A stretch of 64,000 bases of DNA from Paracyclopina nana (taxonomy: Eukaryota; Arthropoda; Copepoda; Cyclopoida; Cyclopettidae): NCBI GenBank assembly GCA_019096065.1, contig JAGUCH010000007.1:1882501-1946500 (forward strand). Direction: 5' to 3'. The position numbers and the translations under genes were made by a program. Of this stretch, positions 44,926 through 56,341 are shown piece by piece (within the stretch, counting starts at the first letter, position 1; the number at the start of each line of letters is the position of its first letter). Below the pieces are notes generated by a model. It was not told the DNA's origin. It saw only the letters and a program-made list of their open reading frames with translations, and ran no database searches.

Positions 44926-46094
44926 CCCTACCCCCTCAGCAAAAGTTAGACCCCAAGAAAAATCCCTGAGAGGTCGGGAAAAATTTGAGAACCGAGCAAC
45001 TATTTTTCATCCGAGCGCAGCGAGGAAATGAAAAATGTGCAAGGTTCTCAAATTTTTCCCGGCCGATCAGGGATTTTTCGCGGGGTCTAACTTTTGCTGA
45101 GGGTGGTAGGGATTCATTTTTCTCTAACAGTAACCGAAAATCCCAGGTTTGTTGAAATTCCAAGACAAGCTCGACCTACTATTTCGATCCATCATACTTT
45201 GATCCCAGTAGCGACTAGAGAATCTCAGCTGAGTCACTGACAACAAATTGGCGCCATTACAGATTACGCTGCAAGTCTTACAAAAGCTGCAAATTGAGGC
45301 TTAAGACCAAGTTGGTAATTTGAGGCTCCCGCACCCGGCAGCGTCTCCACACCCCCGGGAGTGTCTCCACACCCGGCAGCGTCTCTCCACCCGGCAGCGT
45401 CTCCCGCACCCGGTGCGTCTCCCTCACCCGGCGTGTCTCCCTCACCCGGCATTGTCTCCTGCACCCAACAGAGTTTCCCGCCCCCTAGGAGCGTCTCCCG
45501 CACCCGGCAGCGTTTCCCCCACCCGGCAGCGTCTCCCCCACCTGGCAGTGTCTCTCACACTCGGCAGCGTCTCAACACCCGGCAGCGTCTCAACACCCGG
45601 CAGCGTCTCCCGCACCCGGCAGCGTCTCCCCACCTGGCAGCGTCTCCCGCACCCGGCAATGTCTCTTGCACCCAACAGAGTTTCCCGCCCCCTAGGAGCT
45701 TCTCCCGCACCTGGCAGCGTCTCCCCCACCCGGCAGCATCTCCCCCACCCGGCAGCATCTCCCGCACCCGGCAGTGTCTCCCCCACCCGGCAGCATCTCC
45801 CGCACCCGGCAACCTCTCCCCCACCCGGCAGCTTCTCAAGCACCTGGCAGCGTCTCCCACACCCAGCAGTGTCTCCCGCACATTGTGGCTGCTCAAGACT
45901 GAATTGTGTGGGAAAAAAATTCGCCTGGTCATTTTTTTTCCCGGGAAAAAAATTTCCCTGGTTAATTTTTTTCCCAATGTGTTTGTTTACATTTCGTTTT
46001 TCCCTATTATATGCTAGTCTTGGTAGAGAAATAAACTGAGAACTATTTGGAAATTGAAACCTAACCAGGGATTTTCGGTTACCGGTAGAGAAAA
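44926..46094. mobile_element. Palindrome-plus-minisatellite repeat, copy B
   Basis: Same architecture as the copy in DHX9 intron 1. The 186-bp palindrome (44926-45111) differs from the other copy at only two positions by my reading. It is followed by the TTTTCTCTAACAGTAACCG end, a shorter and more irregular GC-rich array (45327-45890) and the same closing sequence. The arrays differ in length and unit variants, so they evolve faster than the flanks. Confidence 0.8.
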
Positions 46095-46791
46095 ACTTAA
46101 TCCTAGTCAAGCATAAATTGCTGCAACTCGGATACACTAAGCAAATACACAATTTGTGCATTTGAAGCACGCTGACAAACCAGTAGGTGGAAGCCAAAAT
46201 GCTCGAGGCAAATGATCAAATTATCATGAGACACCCTGAAAAAGAAGCTTTCATCTATGTCATTTTTTCATCGAGAAAGAGTATCAATTTGGGGAAATTC
46301 CTCGGGATTCATTTATCATACGGCGCGTACTGCAAAAAAAAAGACAAGTAAAGGTAGCCGCTGGGTGCATGGCTGTCAATTATTGCGATTTGGGGTTCCT
46401 TGAAGGATTGGCGCAAACCCACTGCACCCAAACTGCGCGGTTTAATCGACATAAACAACAACAGCGCAACGTAGCGAATCGTTGACCCCCTGCGCCGCAT
46501 CTATCGCGATAAACGGGGCCAATTAGACAAACGATTTGACAAATACCCAAAAACAAGTTCTTTTGTTCGAGACGCGAAATGTCAGACTCCCGTTGATGTG
46601 AAATTCCGTAATTTTTCCTTCTCTTCCTCGCAAAATTACAAACAGCAGCGCGGGGAAAGTTAGTTAATAATGAAGGCCTTTTCGGGGGCCGGGCTTTCGC
46701 CTCCAATGCAAGGTCGAAAACGGCATTAATAATTACCCAATCCAAGGAAAAATATCGAGCAGTGTCACAAATATAAGCGTAGTGGGCAAAC

Positions 46792-48373
46792 ATGCTTCTT
46801 CCACTTGGCACCAACAGAAAAGTGAGCCTGGTCGCTGGATTGGCACTTTTTGCCACCTCCTTGGCCTTTTATGCATCATTGCCAGTTCAAAACTATGCAA
46901 TGCAGATACAACCTCTTCCAATGGCATCAGCTCCCATAAAGCTTCCAAATGTGTCCACCCACAGTTTCAACGAGGAAAACGCGGCGAAAAAATCATCTAC
47001 TTCTGTGAGAATTTTCATTGTTGCCTTTTCGGCCGCTAGATGGCGCTACGGACGTTTCGATACAAACAATTCACTCCAAATTGATTATTTTGATTACATA
47101 GTATGGAATTTAGCAAAAACATTATTTTTAGCGTTTTTCAAAATTCCATTTTGCATGCAATTTTCGAATTTATTTGCCTTTTTTCATGGAATAGCAGCTA
47201 AAAAATAGATTTCTTTGAAAATTGAAATTCCTGCACACAGCTAGTGAGTAATGTTAGCGCCCTACTAAATCATATGTGATGGATTTGCTCAGAGCACGAC
47301 ACCTCCGCCAAAGAGAGGGCAACCAAAGACAGCAACGAAGGCCAAGGCAGCAAAAAATGAGCCTTTGCCACCAGAGCTCCGCAAGGAGTTCAACATCACC
47401 AATTCCAAACCAGTCCCAGGCACTGGGTCGCTGATTGATCCTGGCAAATTCCCACCCAGGTGAGCATGAAAAAACACCTTAATGCATATTTTTCACTCTG
47501 TTTTCCTCAGGGCTCACTTCAAGTCGTTGAGGGCTCGCAAAAAGCGTCCATTGGTCGTGTTTGGTGTGCCAACCGTGCTAAGGGACTCTGGCTCGTATTT
47601 GAATCGCACCATGACTTCATTACTGGCTCACTTGGACAGCTACAAAAAGGAGCATGAAGAATGCCTGTTTGTGCTTTTTGTGGCTGAACCCGATGTGGTG
47701 AAGGCCGGCCTGCTTCTTCACGACATTCGCAGCTCATTGTGGAAAGAAATCGACCAAGGCCTCGTCCAGGTGATTTCAGTCAATCCCAACTATTACCCCG
47801 TTTTCTCGGTCGGCTCCAAAATCCACGAGTCCCAGCTCAGGGTTTTTTGGAGGACCAAGCAAAACCTGGACACCATTTACTTGATGCATTTCTGCCAGAA
47901 ACTGGCCACCTTCTACGTCCATTTGGAGGATGACATCTCCACAAGAGTAATTATGATAATTTTCATGATTTTTGCGGATCTGTTGAGAATTTCTTAATTA
48001 GATCGGATACTTTGGAATGCTCAAGGAGTTTGCACTGGCTCGGTATGAGGAGAAGCTCAATGATCATGGGCGAATTCCGTGGGTGTTTCTCGAGTTTTGC
48101 CCTTTGGGATTTATCGGAAAGTTGTTCGTGGCGTCGGAACTGAGTGATTTCATCGCCTATCTGTCCATCTTCTATAATGAGTGGCCATGTGATTGGCTTC
48201 TGGCCACGTACACGCGAACCAGGGCTTGTCAATTGACCTTGGATTTCATACAGTGCAAAAAGTTGGCTGTTCAGCATGGAATCGCCTTCCATCCACCCCT
48301 TTTTCAGCACATTGGGTATCACTCGTCCCTCAAGGGTAAAGTGTCGCATGAAAAGCTCAAAACTTTTCCATGA
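46792..48373 (+). CDS. MGAT4: Alpha-1,3-mannosyl-glycoprotein 4-beta-GlcNAc-transferase (GnT-IV, GT54), 4 exons
   Basis: Golgi enzyme family that adds a beta-1,4-linked GlcNAc branch to the alpha-1,3-mannose arm of N-glycans. Exons are 46792-47004, 47293-47459, 47511-47946 and 48002-48373, giving 395 residues. Residues about 10-30 are the signal anchor (VSLVAGLALFATSLAFYASL); a Lys/Pro-rich stem spans to about 125. GT54 signatures include VFGVPTVLRDSGSYLNRTM, RVFWRTKQNLDTIYLMHFC, YVHLEDDIS (acidic metal site near 267), WVFLEFCPLGFIGKLF, CDWLL and LFQHIGYHSSLKGK. The protein stops shortly after this last motif, whereas vertebrate MGAT4A/B continue about 100 residues into a C-terminal lectin-like domain; that domain is absent or in an unseen exon. 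Intron 1 has a strong CTCF-like motif (47031-47051). Confidence 0.88.
47031..47051 (+). promoter_or_regulatory. CTCF-like motif in MGAT4 intron 1
   Basis: CCGCTAGATGGCGCTACGG matches the CTCF core closely (consensus CCASYAGRKGGCRSY, one mismatch at the third base). Similar sites are at 6992-7009, 29827-29842 and 30126-30143. Binding is inferred from the motif only. Confidence 0.45.
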
Positions 48374-50270
48374 GTTGAAATATTGAAGCTTCAAAAAATG
48401 TTACGGACTTTAATGTCCTAATCATTACACTTAAAACTCCTAAGGAAAATGCACGAAAAACACTTTAAGGAAAGGAGAAAAATTGTTATATGACAGCTGC
48501 AGCGCTGGCTGATACAAAAAAAATCAGATCGACTTAAGGCCAACCTGAAAGAAAACAAATGTAATTTTGACAATTTATTGGCCACGTGCTAGACATTTTC
48601 AGCCAATTCAAGAGTTGGTTTTCATCTTTTACCAAAGAAGCTTGCAGAAAGCTAGTTTTTCGAGAAAAAAGGTTGAAAACAATGAAACGAAATAGTACAA
48701 ATTGGCGTTAAAAACGTTGCTCGGTCCCAAGCCGAACTCGTTGAGTGGCAGTCCGCAGGAGATTCACTTTAACTAAAGGCATCTTAATTCATGAACTAGG
48801 CAAATGAATCGGAGCATCTCTTTTAATAAAAAAGCTTCATTATCTTAATTCTTCTGCATTATTAGTCTTTACATCACTATATATGCGCGCACTTACATAT
48901 CTTAAGTTTGCCATACTAATAAACCCAATCTTTTTTTGTTATTTGAAAGGTAAAAGGTGACGCTTTAAAAGGCCACGTTATTTTTATTTTATGCATCTAT
49001 CCCAACAACTAGACGGGCATTCACATCAAAAGCTTGTCTGTAATTGTCCAGCTAAATTAAGGGTGACTCTAAAAAAGCCACATGCTCACATATTTTCTGC
49101 TATACGCGAATTTTCATCAAAAGTTTGTCTGATTTCACAACTTTTGATGTGTATTTATCAAGCTAAAGGGTGACTCTAAAAACCTCCCAATTATATATTA
49201 TGTTGAGGTGTGTCTCATGATTCCTGCCACATCCATGATGACCACACATGTATACACACATGAAAAGTCCTTCAGGGAGCAACGACGCAACGCAGCTAAG
49301 CAGTTTTTGCATACTCATTAAAGCATCGTTTTTTGACAAGGTAAACAAGAAGAAAACATTGGGTAGACAAATGGCCAAGGGAGCCTCAAGGTGATCATCT
49401 ACATGGGAGTCAAGATGGATTGTCGTTTCATGGCCTTCAAAAATGGCCGAGGCTCACATTTTTGGCCCAAAGTGGATATACTTATAATAGAGTGTGAATT
49501 TACCATATGCAATATTTTCTGGGCTAATTTCCTTTACATATACTATGTAAAAGGTGAAAAATGGCAGTTTTCCATCAACTTTGGAAATCGTGGAAATTGT
49601 GACTGGCGAAGAAGAAGAAAAATGAATTTCCACTTGTCTCCTGCTCGGTTCCCTTTTTGAAAAATGCATTTTTAGCCGTGGCATGATCTCACCATCATGC
49701 AGAAGTTTTGTCCCACTCACTGTAGGGTGATGAGAAAAAAAGTGAAAAAGCACTTTATGATTTTCAGGCTGAATCATGACTGGACCAGTTTTGGCCATAA
49801 TCAAAATGACCCTTGAAAATGCCACAATTTACTATATAATGAAGCCAGTTTGTCGATCGAGGCTTCTTTGTTTTTAAAAGCTTTTATTAGCATATTTGAT
49901 AATTAAGGGGAGGACTCAATATCAAAATGAAGAGAGTCTAAAATATGCATCAGATATCACATGCAACTTTAATTTTGGCCTTTCTGTCATTTCTTACTAT
50001 TTTCATACTATGAGGTCAGTAAAAAAAGGAATTCAATTTGAATTATTTATTTTTGCTTCAATTTCACTATTAGCATGATATATGGCAAAATGGCCTCAAT
50101 TCGGCGCTGAACATGGCGGAAAAATGGTATTTTAACCCTGGATTATTTAGTTCGTGACTGACTAAAAAAGAAGCGGAAGCAAAATCGAAAGCCGAGGAGA
50201 GGCACCTATCGGTCATGCAATATTGGCAATAATTTTCATACTGTAGGGAGATAGAGTTGGCAGTTGGAAA
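48374..50270. other. Intergenic, no gene seen
   Basis: AT-rich. A degenerate tandem duplication of about 107 bp is marked by GGGTGACTCTAAAA at 49061 and 49168. No splice-supported coding frame. Confidence 0.45.
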
Positions 50271-52727
50271 ATGGCGAGCAAGCGTCGAGGTTCAGCTGCC
50301 TCGGCCTCGAAAAAAGGCCGCAAGGCCAGATCTGTTGTCAGCAGCGGCTCAGTGCAAAGGGATGAGCTTGCTGATGCTGCAAAGCAGGCCGTTGCAGACC
50401 GCAAAGAAAACGCCGCAAATGTGCGCAAAAATAAGGCGTACTTGGAGCTCAAACGAGATTTGGATCAGCGCATGCGGGCACGTGCAAAGGTAGTACATAA
50501 TTTATGGGAATTTCTTTGAATTCAAGCTCTGCACGGATTAGTATGGGTAATTTTATACATTCAACTAAAATCGACCACTTTCTGCATCAACGCGACAATC
50601 GACCCAAAAAAAGTTTGCGATGGATTTTTTGTCTAAAAAAAAGTCGCGAAGGTTAAATAACAGTTGAAATTCGAGATAAGTATCTTAGCTATTAAACATC
50701 GCAATTGTCGCTAAGTTCTTATTTGAAGGTGAATACGCATGTCGCCAAAATGTCGCAATTGTCGCTAAATCCAAAGGTGCTGCTGATTGTGCGCGTTGCC
50801 TAAAGTCGCAATTGTCGCAGTAGCTATGCAAATTACAACTGAATTCGTAAATATCGCATAAAAATCGCTTTTACTGCAAATTGAATAAAAGTCGCAATTA
50901 TCATAGGAGATGCAATTTTCATGTCAGAAAAAGTCGCAACCATCGCATTTTTTAAAAAAACCACAATTGTCGCAGATATCAATTGTCGCATAGAAATCAA
51001 CTAAAATCGCAAGAATCGCAAAAGTCGCAATAGAGCTTTTTCTAAAAAATTATTGGTTTTTCAGCAAGAAACAGAGGGAGAAAAGCGAACCGAGGTTTTT
51101 TACGTGGATCGCGATCGCGCCGCTGCAGTGACCATTGGCAGCAAAGACATCAAAAATGACCTCAAGGGCAAACGGAGGCGGGATTTCAACAAGCAGCAAA
51201 ATGAGGAAGGTGACGAGGATGAGTGCGACAAGGAGACCTATTTGGCACAGGGAAAATTCGAGTTGAAGCATGGGGATGCCAGGCGAGCCTTGTTTTGCCT
51301 GAACAAGGCCGCGGATAGCGCGGTGAAGAATTTGGCCTTGTTCGTACTTCGGAGTGAGGCGAATTGCATCCTCGGCAATTACGAGGCCGCGGACGCGGAT
51401 GCTGATGTTGTGCTCGGCGATGATCCACTTTCGGTCCCGGGCCTTTTGGCGAAGGCTGAAACGAAATACCACCAAGGAGCCTTTGAGCACGCACTCAAGT
51501 TCTTCTACAGGTGCTTTATTATTGGTTAGGCGTCCAAGGGCAAGTGCTTTACCGGCTCGGATGATTTGAGCGGGGAATTGAACAACATCTAAATCGGTGT
51601 CTATAGGTGCACTGAGGGGCATTTGGCACGAAAAAGTTCCTCCACCAAGTAATTTAGGGAAAAAGTAGATGAACGCTCGAAATTAGGCAGAAAAACTCCA
51701 AGAGCTTCGGCAGCTCTGTTTGCTCCGCTCGAAAAAGGAGTATAAGACTAAATAGGCAAGCAGTTTATCATTAGGGCTCAAAACGAGAGGCCTGATTACC
51801 AGAGGACCAGGCTGGGAATCAACAAGGCGAAATGGGCCATTGAAAACTCTCTTTCCATCACTAATGGCTTCACCTTCGATGAGATGAAAGATGTCATTGC
51901 TGCAATAATTGCTGAGGAGGAGGAAAAAGAGCGAGAGCTCAAATTGAAGCAAGAAATGGAGCTTTTGGCTGAAGCCACCGAGGCTGCTGCTGCAGCCATA
52001 AATGCTGTTAGCAATGTGGAAGAAACTCTCGAGGAGTCTGCTGATGAAATCCTAGATCCAGATAAGCCGAAGACGAGCAAAAAAGAGTCCATTGACAATG
52101 GAGTGTTGACGAGCGTGGATTTACACAAGGTGATGGGCGTGAGCAAAGCTAATACCCTTGTCAACGAAAAACTCCTTGCCACCATGAGGAGTCGAGTTCA
52201 GGTATTCAACATTAATCCTCTGGCTATTAGGAAAAAATCAAAAAGTCATTCCAGACAGCCAAAGAGACGTTGACGGTGACAAAGAAAAAGGAGCAGAAAT
52301 TATGCAACGCAGCGGAAGTTCGGTATGTAGTAGAATATAACCATAAATTATAGCATGTGAAAAAAATCCCCTCTTTTTATTTCTTGCTTGCTTCATTTCC
52401 AAGAATGGCCAACAAACAACTACTTGGAAAATTACATCAGGACCGAATGTATCTACAAAGTCTGCTTGAAAATCCTCTCTTGACCAAGAAATACTCGGGC
52501 AGCGAGCAACTGAACATCGTCCCCAAAAAAGTAATTTCGCGGCGAGGATGACACATTTCTTTATATCTAGTATGTCATTTCAGATACTGCAATGTGCCAA
52601 CGAAGGGCTGAAATATTTGGACGACCGAAAGGACTTTTGGCAGCAGCAAAAGCCAGTGTATGCCCGCAAAAACGAGCTGTTTGCCCACCAGAAGACCAAG
52701 CAGAAAAAAATGGCCACCCATGAGTGA
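50271..52727 (+). CDS. ODAD4: Outer dynein arm docking complex subunit 4 (TTC25-like), 6 exons
   Basis: TPR protein that docks outer dynein arms on ciliary doublets. Exons are 50271-50489, 51065-51510, 51775-52201, 52255-52322, 52404-52530 and 52584-52727; phases agree and give 476 residues. TPR-type helices span about residues 130-225 (YLAQGKFELKHGDARRALF, then LLAKAETKYHQGAFEHALKF), followed by the family segment YRAQNERPDYQRTRLGINKA. The C-terminal part has KQLLGKLHQDRMYLQSLL and FWQQQKPVYARKNELF, both characteristic of TTC25. Compared with the roughly 670-residue human protein it has a basic N-terminal extension of about 120 residues and lacks the later TPR block. Acceptor choice for exon 3 skips a weak alternative exon (51607-51650) because only direct joining restores FFYRAQNE. 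AATAAA lies 1 bp after the stop; ALG9 converges 37 bp away. Confidence 0.88.
50590..51035. repeat. Interspersed TCGCAA-motif cluster in ODAD4 intron 1
   Basis: The motif GTCGCAATTGTCGC and shorter variants (TCGCAA, TCGCTA, ATCGCA) recur about 15-20 times at irregular spacing across the intron. The CpG-containing motif is unusual in an otherwise AT-rich intron. Confidence 0.6.
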
Positions 52728-52764
52728 AAATAAAATGAAAGGGCAATTAGACAAGTAGTGTTTA

Positions 52765-54869
52765 TTACTGCGAGGGCTTTTTGTGCTTGGCATTCTTCTG
52801 TTTGTTGATATTGCGTAGCAATGTGTAATTGCCAAAAACAAATGTCCCAGCATCGTTCTCTCCTCTCGTGAATGGGACATAAAAAGCTCGAAAAAGTCGA
52901 TGAGATCGAGGAGCATCCAGAAAGGCTATGCTCATTTCTTCCTTCCACTGATTGGCATCTCGAGAATAAATGGGCTCATATTGGGACTCATCTCCGTTCT
53001 CATAGTCGACAATAAAGTCACAGTCCGATCGAGGATCCTGAATCGAATATGGTATTTTCCAACATGAAAACGACAAAAAATTAGAATACTCACCATAATG
53101 TATCGTGATGGCTCTTCAAGGTTTTGGTCGTTGAAGTTTGGCCTTTCCATGGAGGTTGCATGATCGCCTGAGGCAAAAGGCTGAGGCAGCTGTCCTCTGA
53201 ACTCTGACTTGATGAATTTGACATTCCAATTATTGGATGGAAGAAAGAAGTTGGAGGGAAACCGATACCACTCCTTGCCCATGCATACATTAACTTGCTC
53301 ATCTAATGACAACGCGAAGTAAGATATTGGATATTGAGTAGGCATTTTTTTTTGGTTACCTTCGGTGAAAAAGGTGCCGGAGTGGCTGATGTGGTTGAGA
53401 TGCATCCAAACATCCAAAGGAGCATGGTAATTTTGATAGAGAGCCACAATTCGAGACATTCCAAGAAGGCTCGTTAGCCCCAAGAAAAGCAAGGAGATCC
53501 ATTGAGTGTGGTCCAAATAGTGACGCGTTTTCACCTTCACAAAGGCAGCAAACCAAAGTTTTTGCACTGTGTCAATGGCCAACGCTGCAGCCAAACATAT
53601 CAAAGGGTAAATTGGAAAAAGGAATCTCTCTTCTTTGTGGGATTGCATCCAAAAAACCGAAAGCCATTGATACAAGGCGAGCTAAATTGATTCAGTTTTA
53701 AAATAAGTACGAATAATACGATAAATTAATATTTATACCTGGCTCAGTGAGACTGGCAAGTAAAGACTGCTTCTTTTTGGCAGGGTCACAGTCAAGTGCA
53801 AAAGGCCTTGCAAAGGCCATACCAAAAGTGCAGCGACAAAGGCCAAGTTAAAGTTCAGGCATCCATTGTACAGGTAGTAGGTCCAAGGCTCAGTGCCATA
53901 AAGGTCAGGGCCGTGACTTGAGAGGACATTGTACTTGACAATGTTAAATGGAGCCACTGTCAGCTGTCCATAGTATTGTGAGTCGAGCAATACTTGTGGG
54001 ATCAAAATGGCCACAGTGGAAATGACACACCATTTGAGGAAGAAGCCGACCTTTTTCTTGCGAAGCAAAATGTCCCATGCAATTGGAATGCCGAGCAAAG
54101 CAGCAAAAGGCCAGCTCAAGTAGGTAGAAATGGCCGTGGCAAAAATGGCGAGGGCATAACTTTGCTGAAACCTTAATTCAAAAATTTACTGATTGTGATT
54201 AAGCGCAAATCATGACGAGTCTCACCATGCTCCATGTGCCAGCATGCACAAGTACATTGAGGAGGTCGAGGGCAAAAATGCAGTGGATGACACAAACATG
54301 CCAGCCGAGAAGATCATAATGACCAATGTGATTCTGCCAACATTTGCCCCAATTTCCTTGGACACTCCGGAGTAGAAGTAGGTTTCAGTTGCAGCACAGA
54401 GGGCTGCCAAAATGCATCTGGCAAAGTAGAATACGTACATGCGGTTGGGCTGCAAAATGTGGGCATAAATCCACGCGGGAACCGTATGGAACAAGATGTA
54501 CGCGTAGCTGCGAAGGCCAAATTTGGGATCATATTCCCAAGTCTGGAAGCCTTTGCCGTACAGCAAAAAATGCATGGGCTCCCAATAATTGTACGTTTCA
54601 TCGCAGTCGCTTATTGAAGACCAAAAGGCCGCTAATAGGCGAGCGGTCAGCAAGGCTTTGAAGGCCACGTACGCAGAGGGAACGTGTGGTCCTTGCTGGT
54701 CTTTGCTGGCATCCCCACTGACATAGGGCACGCCATGTTCGTCAACAACTTGTCCTGGTCGATGTTGAGGCTTGCTCGGTTTCACTTCTTGGTGCTGTTG
54801 TTGCAATTGGCGAAACTCTTTTCGGGTGTGGTGGCCCACATTGGTCATACGCTGCCTTGTGTTCACCAT
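52765..54869 (-). CDS. ALG9: Alpha-1,2-mannosyltransferase ALG9, 5 exons
   Basis: Multi-pass ER membrane enzyme that adds the seventh and ninth mannoses to the dolichol-linked N-glycan precursor. Exons, in gene order, are 54226-54869, 53739-54171, 53360-53681, 53094-53302 and 52765-53037, giving 626 residues (human 611). The GT22 signature SDCDETYNYWEPMHFLLYG follows a polar N-terminus, then GFQTWEYDPKFGLRSYAY, LDSQYYGQL, HGPDLYGTEPWTYYLYNG, HKEERFLFPIYPLICL, VCMGKEWYRFPSNFFLP, FRGQLPQPF and NDQNLEEPSRYI. About ten hydrophobic segments are visible. The exon 2 acceptor was set at ATTAAG|GTTTCAG because the next AG would shift frame. AATAAA overlaps the stop codon. The last exon ends in a basic tail (KNAKHKKPSQ). 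Confidence 0.96.
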
Positions 54870-56341
54870 GATCAGCTCCTCATTTCGTTTTCCAGCTCAC
54901 TAATTCACGTAGTCGTTATGTCACTCAAAAATCCTCAAATGAGCCAAAACGTAGGGTAAAACCACCAAAAAAAGTCGAAATCGTCAAGCCACTCCCACGA
55001 ATTGGAGAACAAAATTGGAGTAGTTCCAATATAGCACAGTTTGTATGGCTTTTAAAAAGGTTTAAATGCCCAGCGAAATCAATCGGGAAAAGTTTGTTTT
55101 TGTTTACATTTGAATTTTGCCGACGCAACGATTTGGCGGAAAGTCACGCAACCTTTGCTGCAACTAAAAAACTATTCGGCCGCCGTTGTTTTTTTTTTTT
55201 TCACTTCTCTTTTGACTTTGAGCTTGAGTGCGCTTGGTTCAATGTAGGTCCATGTGCGGTTGGTTTTATATAAAAAAGTTTTGTAGATCCATGTGCGCGT
55301 CCGTTATTTGTAGTTTTGCGTGCGTTCTGTTTGTAGTTCCTGGTATAGGCATCCCTCACATCACAGCAGTAGTAGAGTATCTAATTTTGTGGCCATGAAC
55401 ATGAGCACTTTGTGCTACACTACTTAGTCGGCTCTGCTAATCGCTTTCATGTGCAATTATGCTGCAATCTGAGAAATGAACTTATTTTTTTACAGTATAA
55501 CAACATATAGTATGCCCCGCTCAATTCACATGACCGAGCTGCTGCACACACACACACACACTGCTTAAAAATCAAGTCGCACGTGGGAAATGCTTGTCCA
55601 CTGATGTAGCAAAGATGCTGCTGCGTTATTGCGAAGTTTGGCTTGGGTGAGGCCTAGAATGCACACTTCTCCTCGCCGAAGACAACTTTTTTCCCTGACC
55701 ATGCACTTCAGCTTTCGAGTTAAAATTCACTACTCCTAGCTTATCTCAAGTGAGCTTAGCAAGGCTGGCTTTTTTCCTGGTGGTTGCGTCGCATTCATCA
55801 GCATTAGCAGCTTGAAATGCACGCGGGCTTCCAAAGCCTAATGCTCAGAGGAGAGAACCTGCAACAACTCGAAAAACAACTCAGCCCAAAGAATAATGCC
55901 CAGAGTGCGAGATAGACGTAAGGTAGCATAGTAGGAGCATAAGCTACGAAAATAAGCATTTTTTGGCTAGGCTCCAGCATCATGTTTTACGCAGACACTG
56001 TAGCATGTACTAACTAAGATGTCCGCGGATCATGATCGCATAAAGGTCAATTAATAAGACGTTGCAGCCATGGCATAGCTTAGGGTATCATCATCTGGAG
56101 AAAGCTACTTGCTGCCGGTGATTTATGTCCTAATTAGATATCTGCTTCAGCTCCTCTTCCAAGCCGAGCGGCGACTCGAGCATCTCGTTGAGCAACCGGC
56201 GCTCAAGCTGGACTTGGACGGCTACGCCGATCGACGCGGACGACGAGGTCTTCTCGCCACCATCATCGACAGTAGTTGACCAACTTTCAAACCGATCATA
56301 GGTCTCTCGCGCACGTGACATGTGAACAAGTTCAGAGAAAC
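54870..56341. other. Divergent intergenic region between ALG9 and sog
   Basis: It should hold both promoters. It contains a T-run (55190-55201) and a CA microsatellite (about 55547-55561). A GC-richer stretch at 56150-56320 has open frames on both strands and is more likely the sog leader than a gene. Confidence 0.4.

Larger units (their letters stand above)
38822..46791. other. 8-kb gene-poor region with repeats
   Basis: No complete gene found. Contents listed separately are the TIR-bounded element at 40393-40985 with two tRNA-like sequences, a palindrome at 40997-41171, a candidate signal-peptide exon at 44403-44643 and repeat copy B at 44926-46094. CAT and GAA microsatellites lie near 41706 and 41770, and a GC alternating run near 44611. 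It may be a long 5' intron or promoter region of the membrane-protein gene to its left. Confidence 0.45.

Noticed and set aside
51607..51650. Extra ODAD4 exon (RCTEGHLARKSSST)
   Set aside because: It has splice-like borders, but including it breaks the conserved FFYRAQNERPDYQ junction and leads into a frame with a stop.
56130..56321. 63-residue antisense frame just upstream of sog
   Set aside because: The stretch is open in frames of both strands, as in a GC-rich leader; no evidence for a separate gene.
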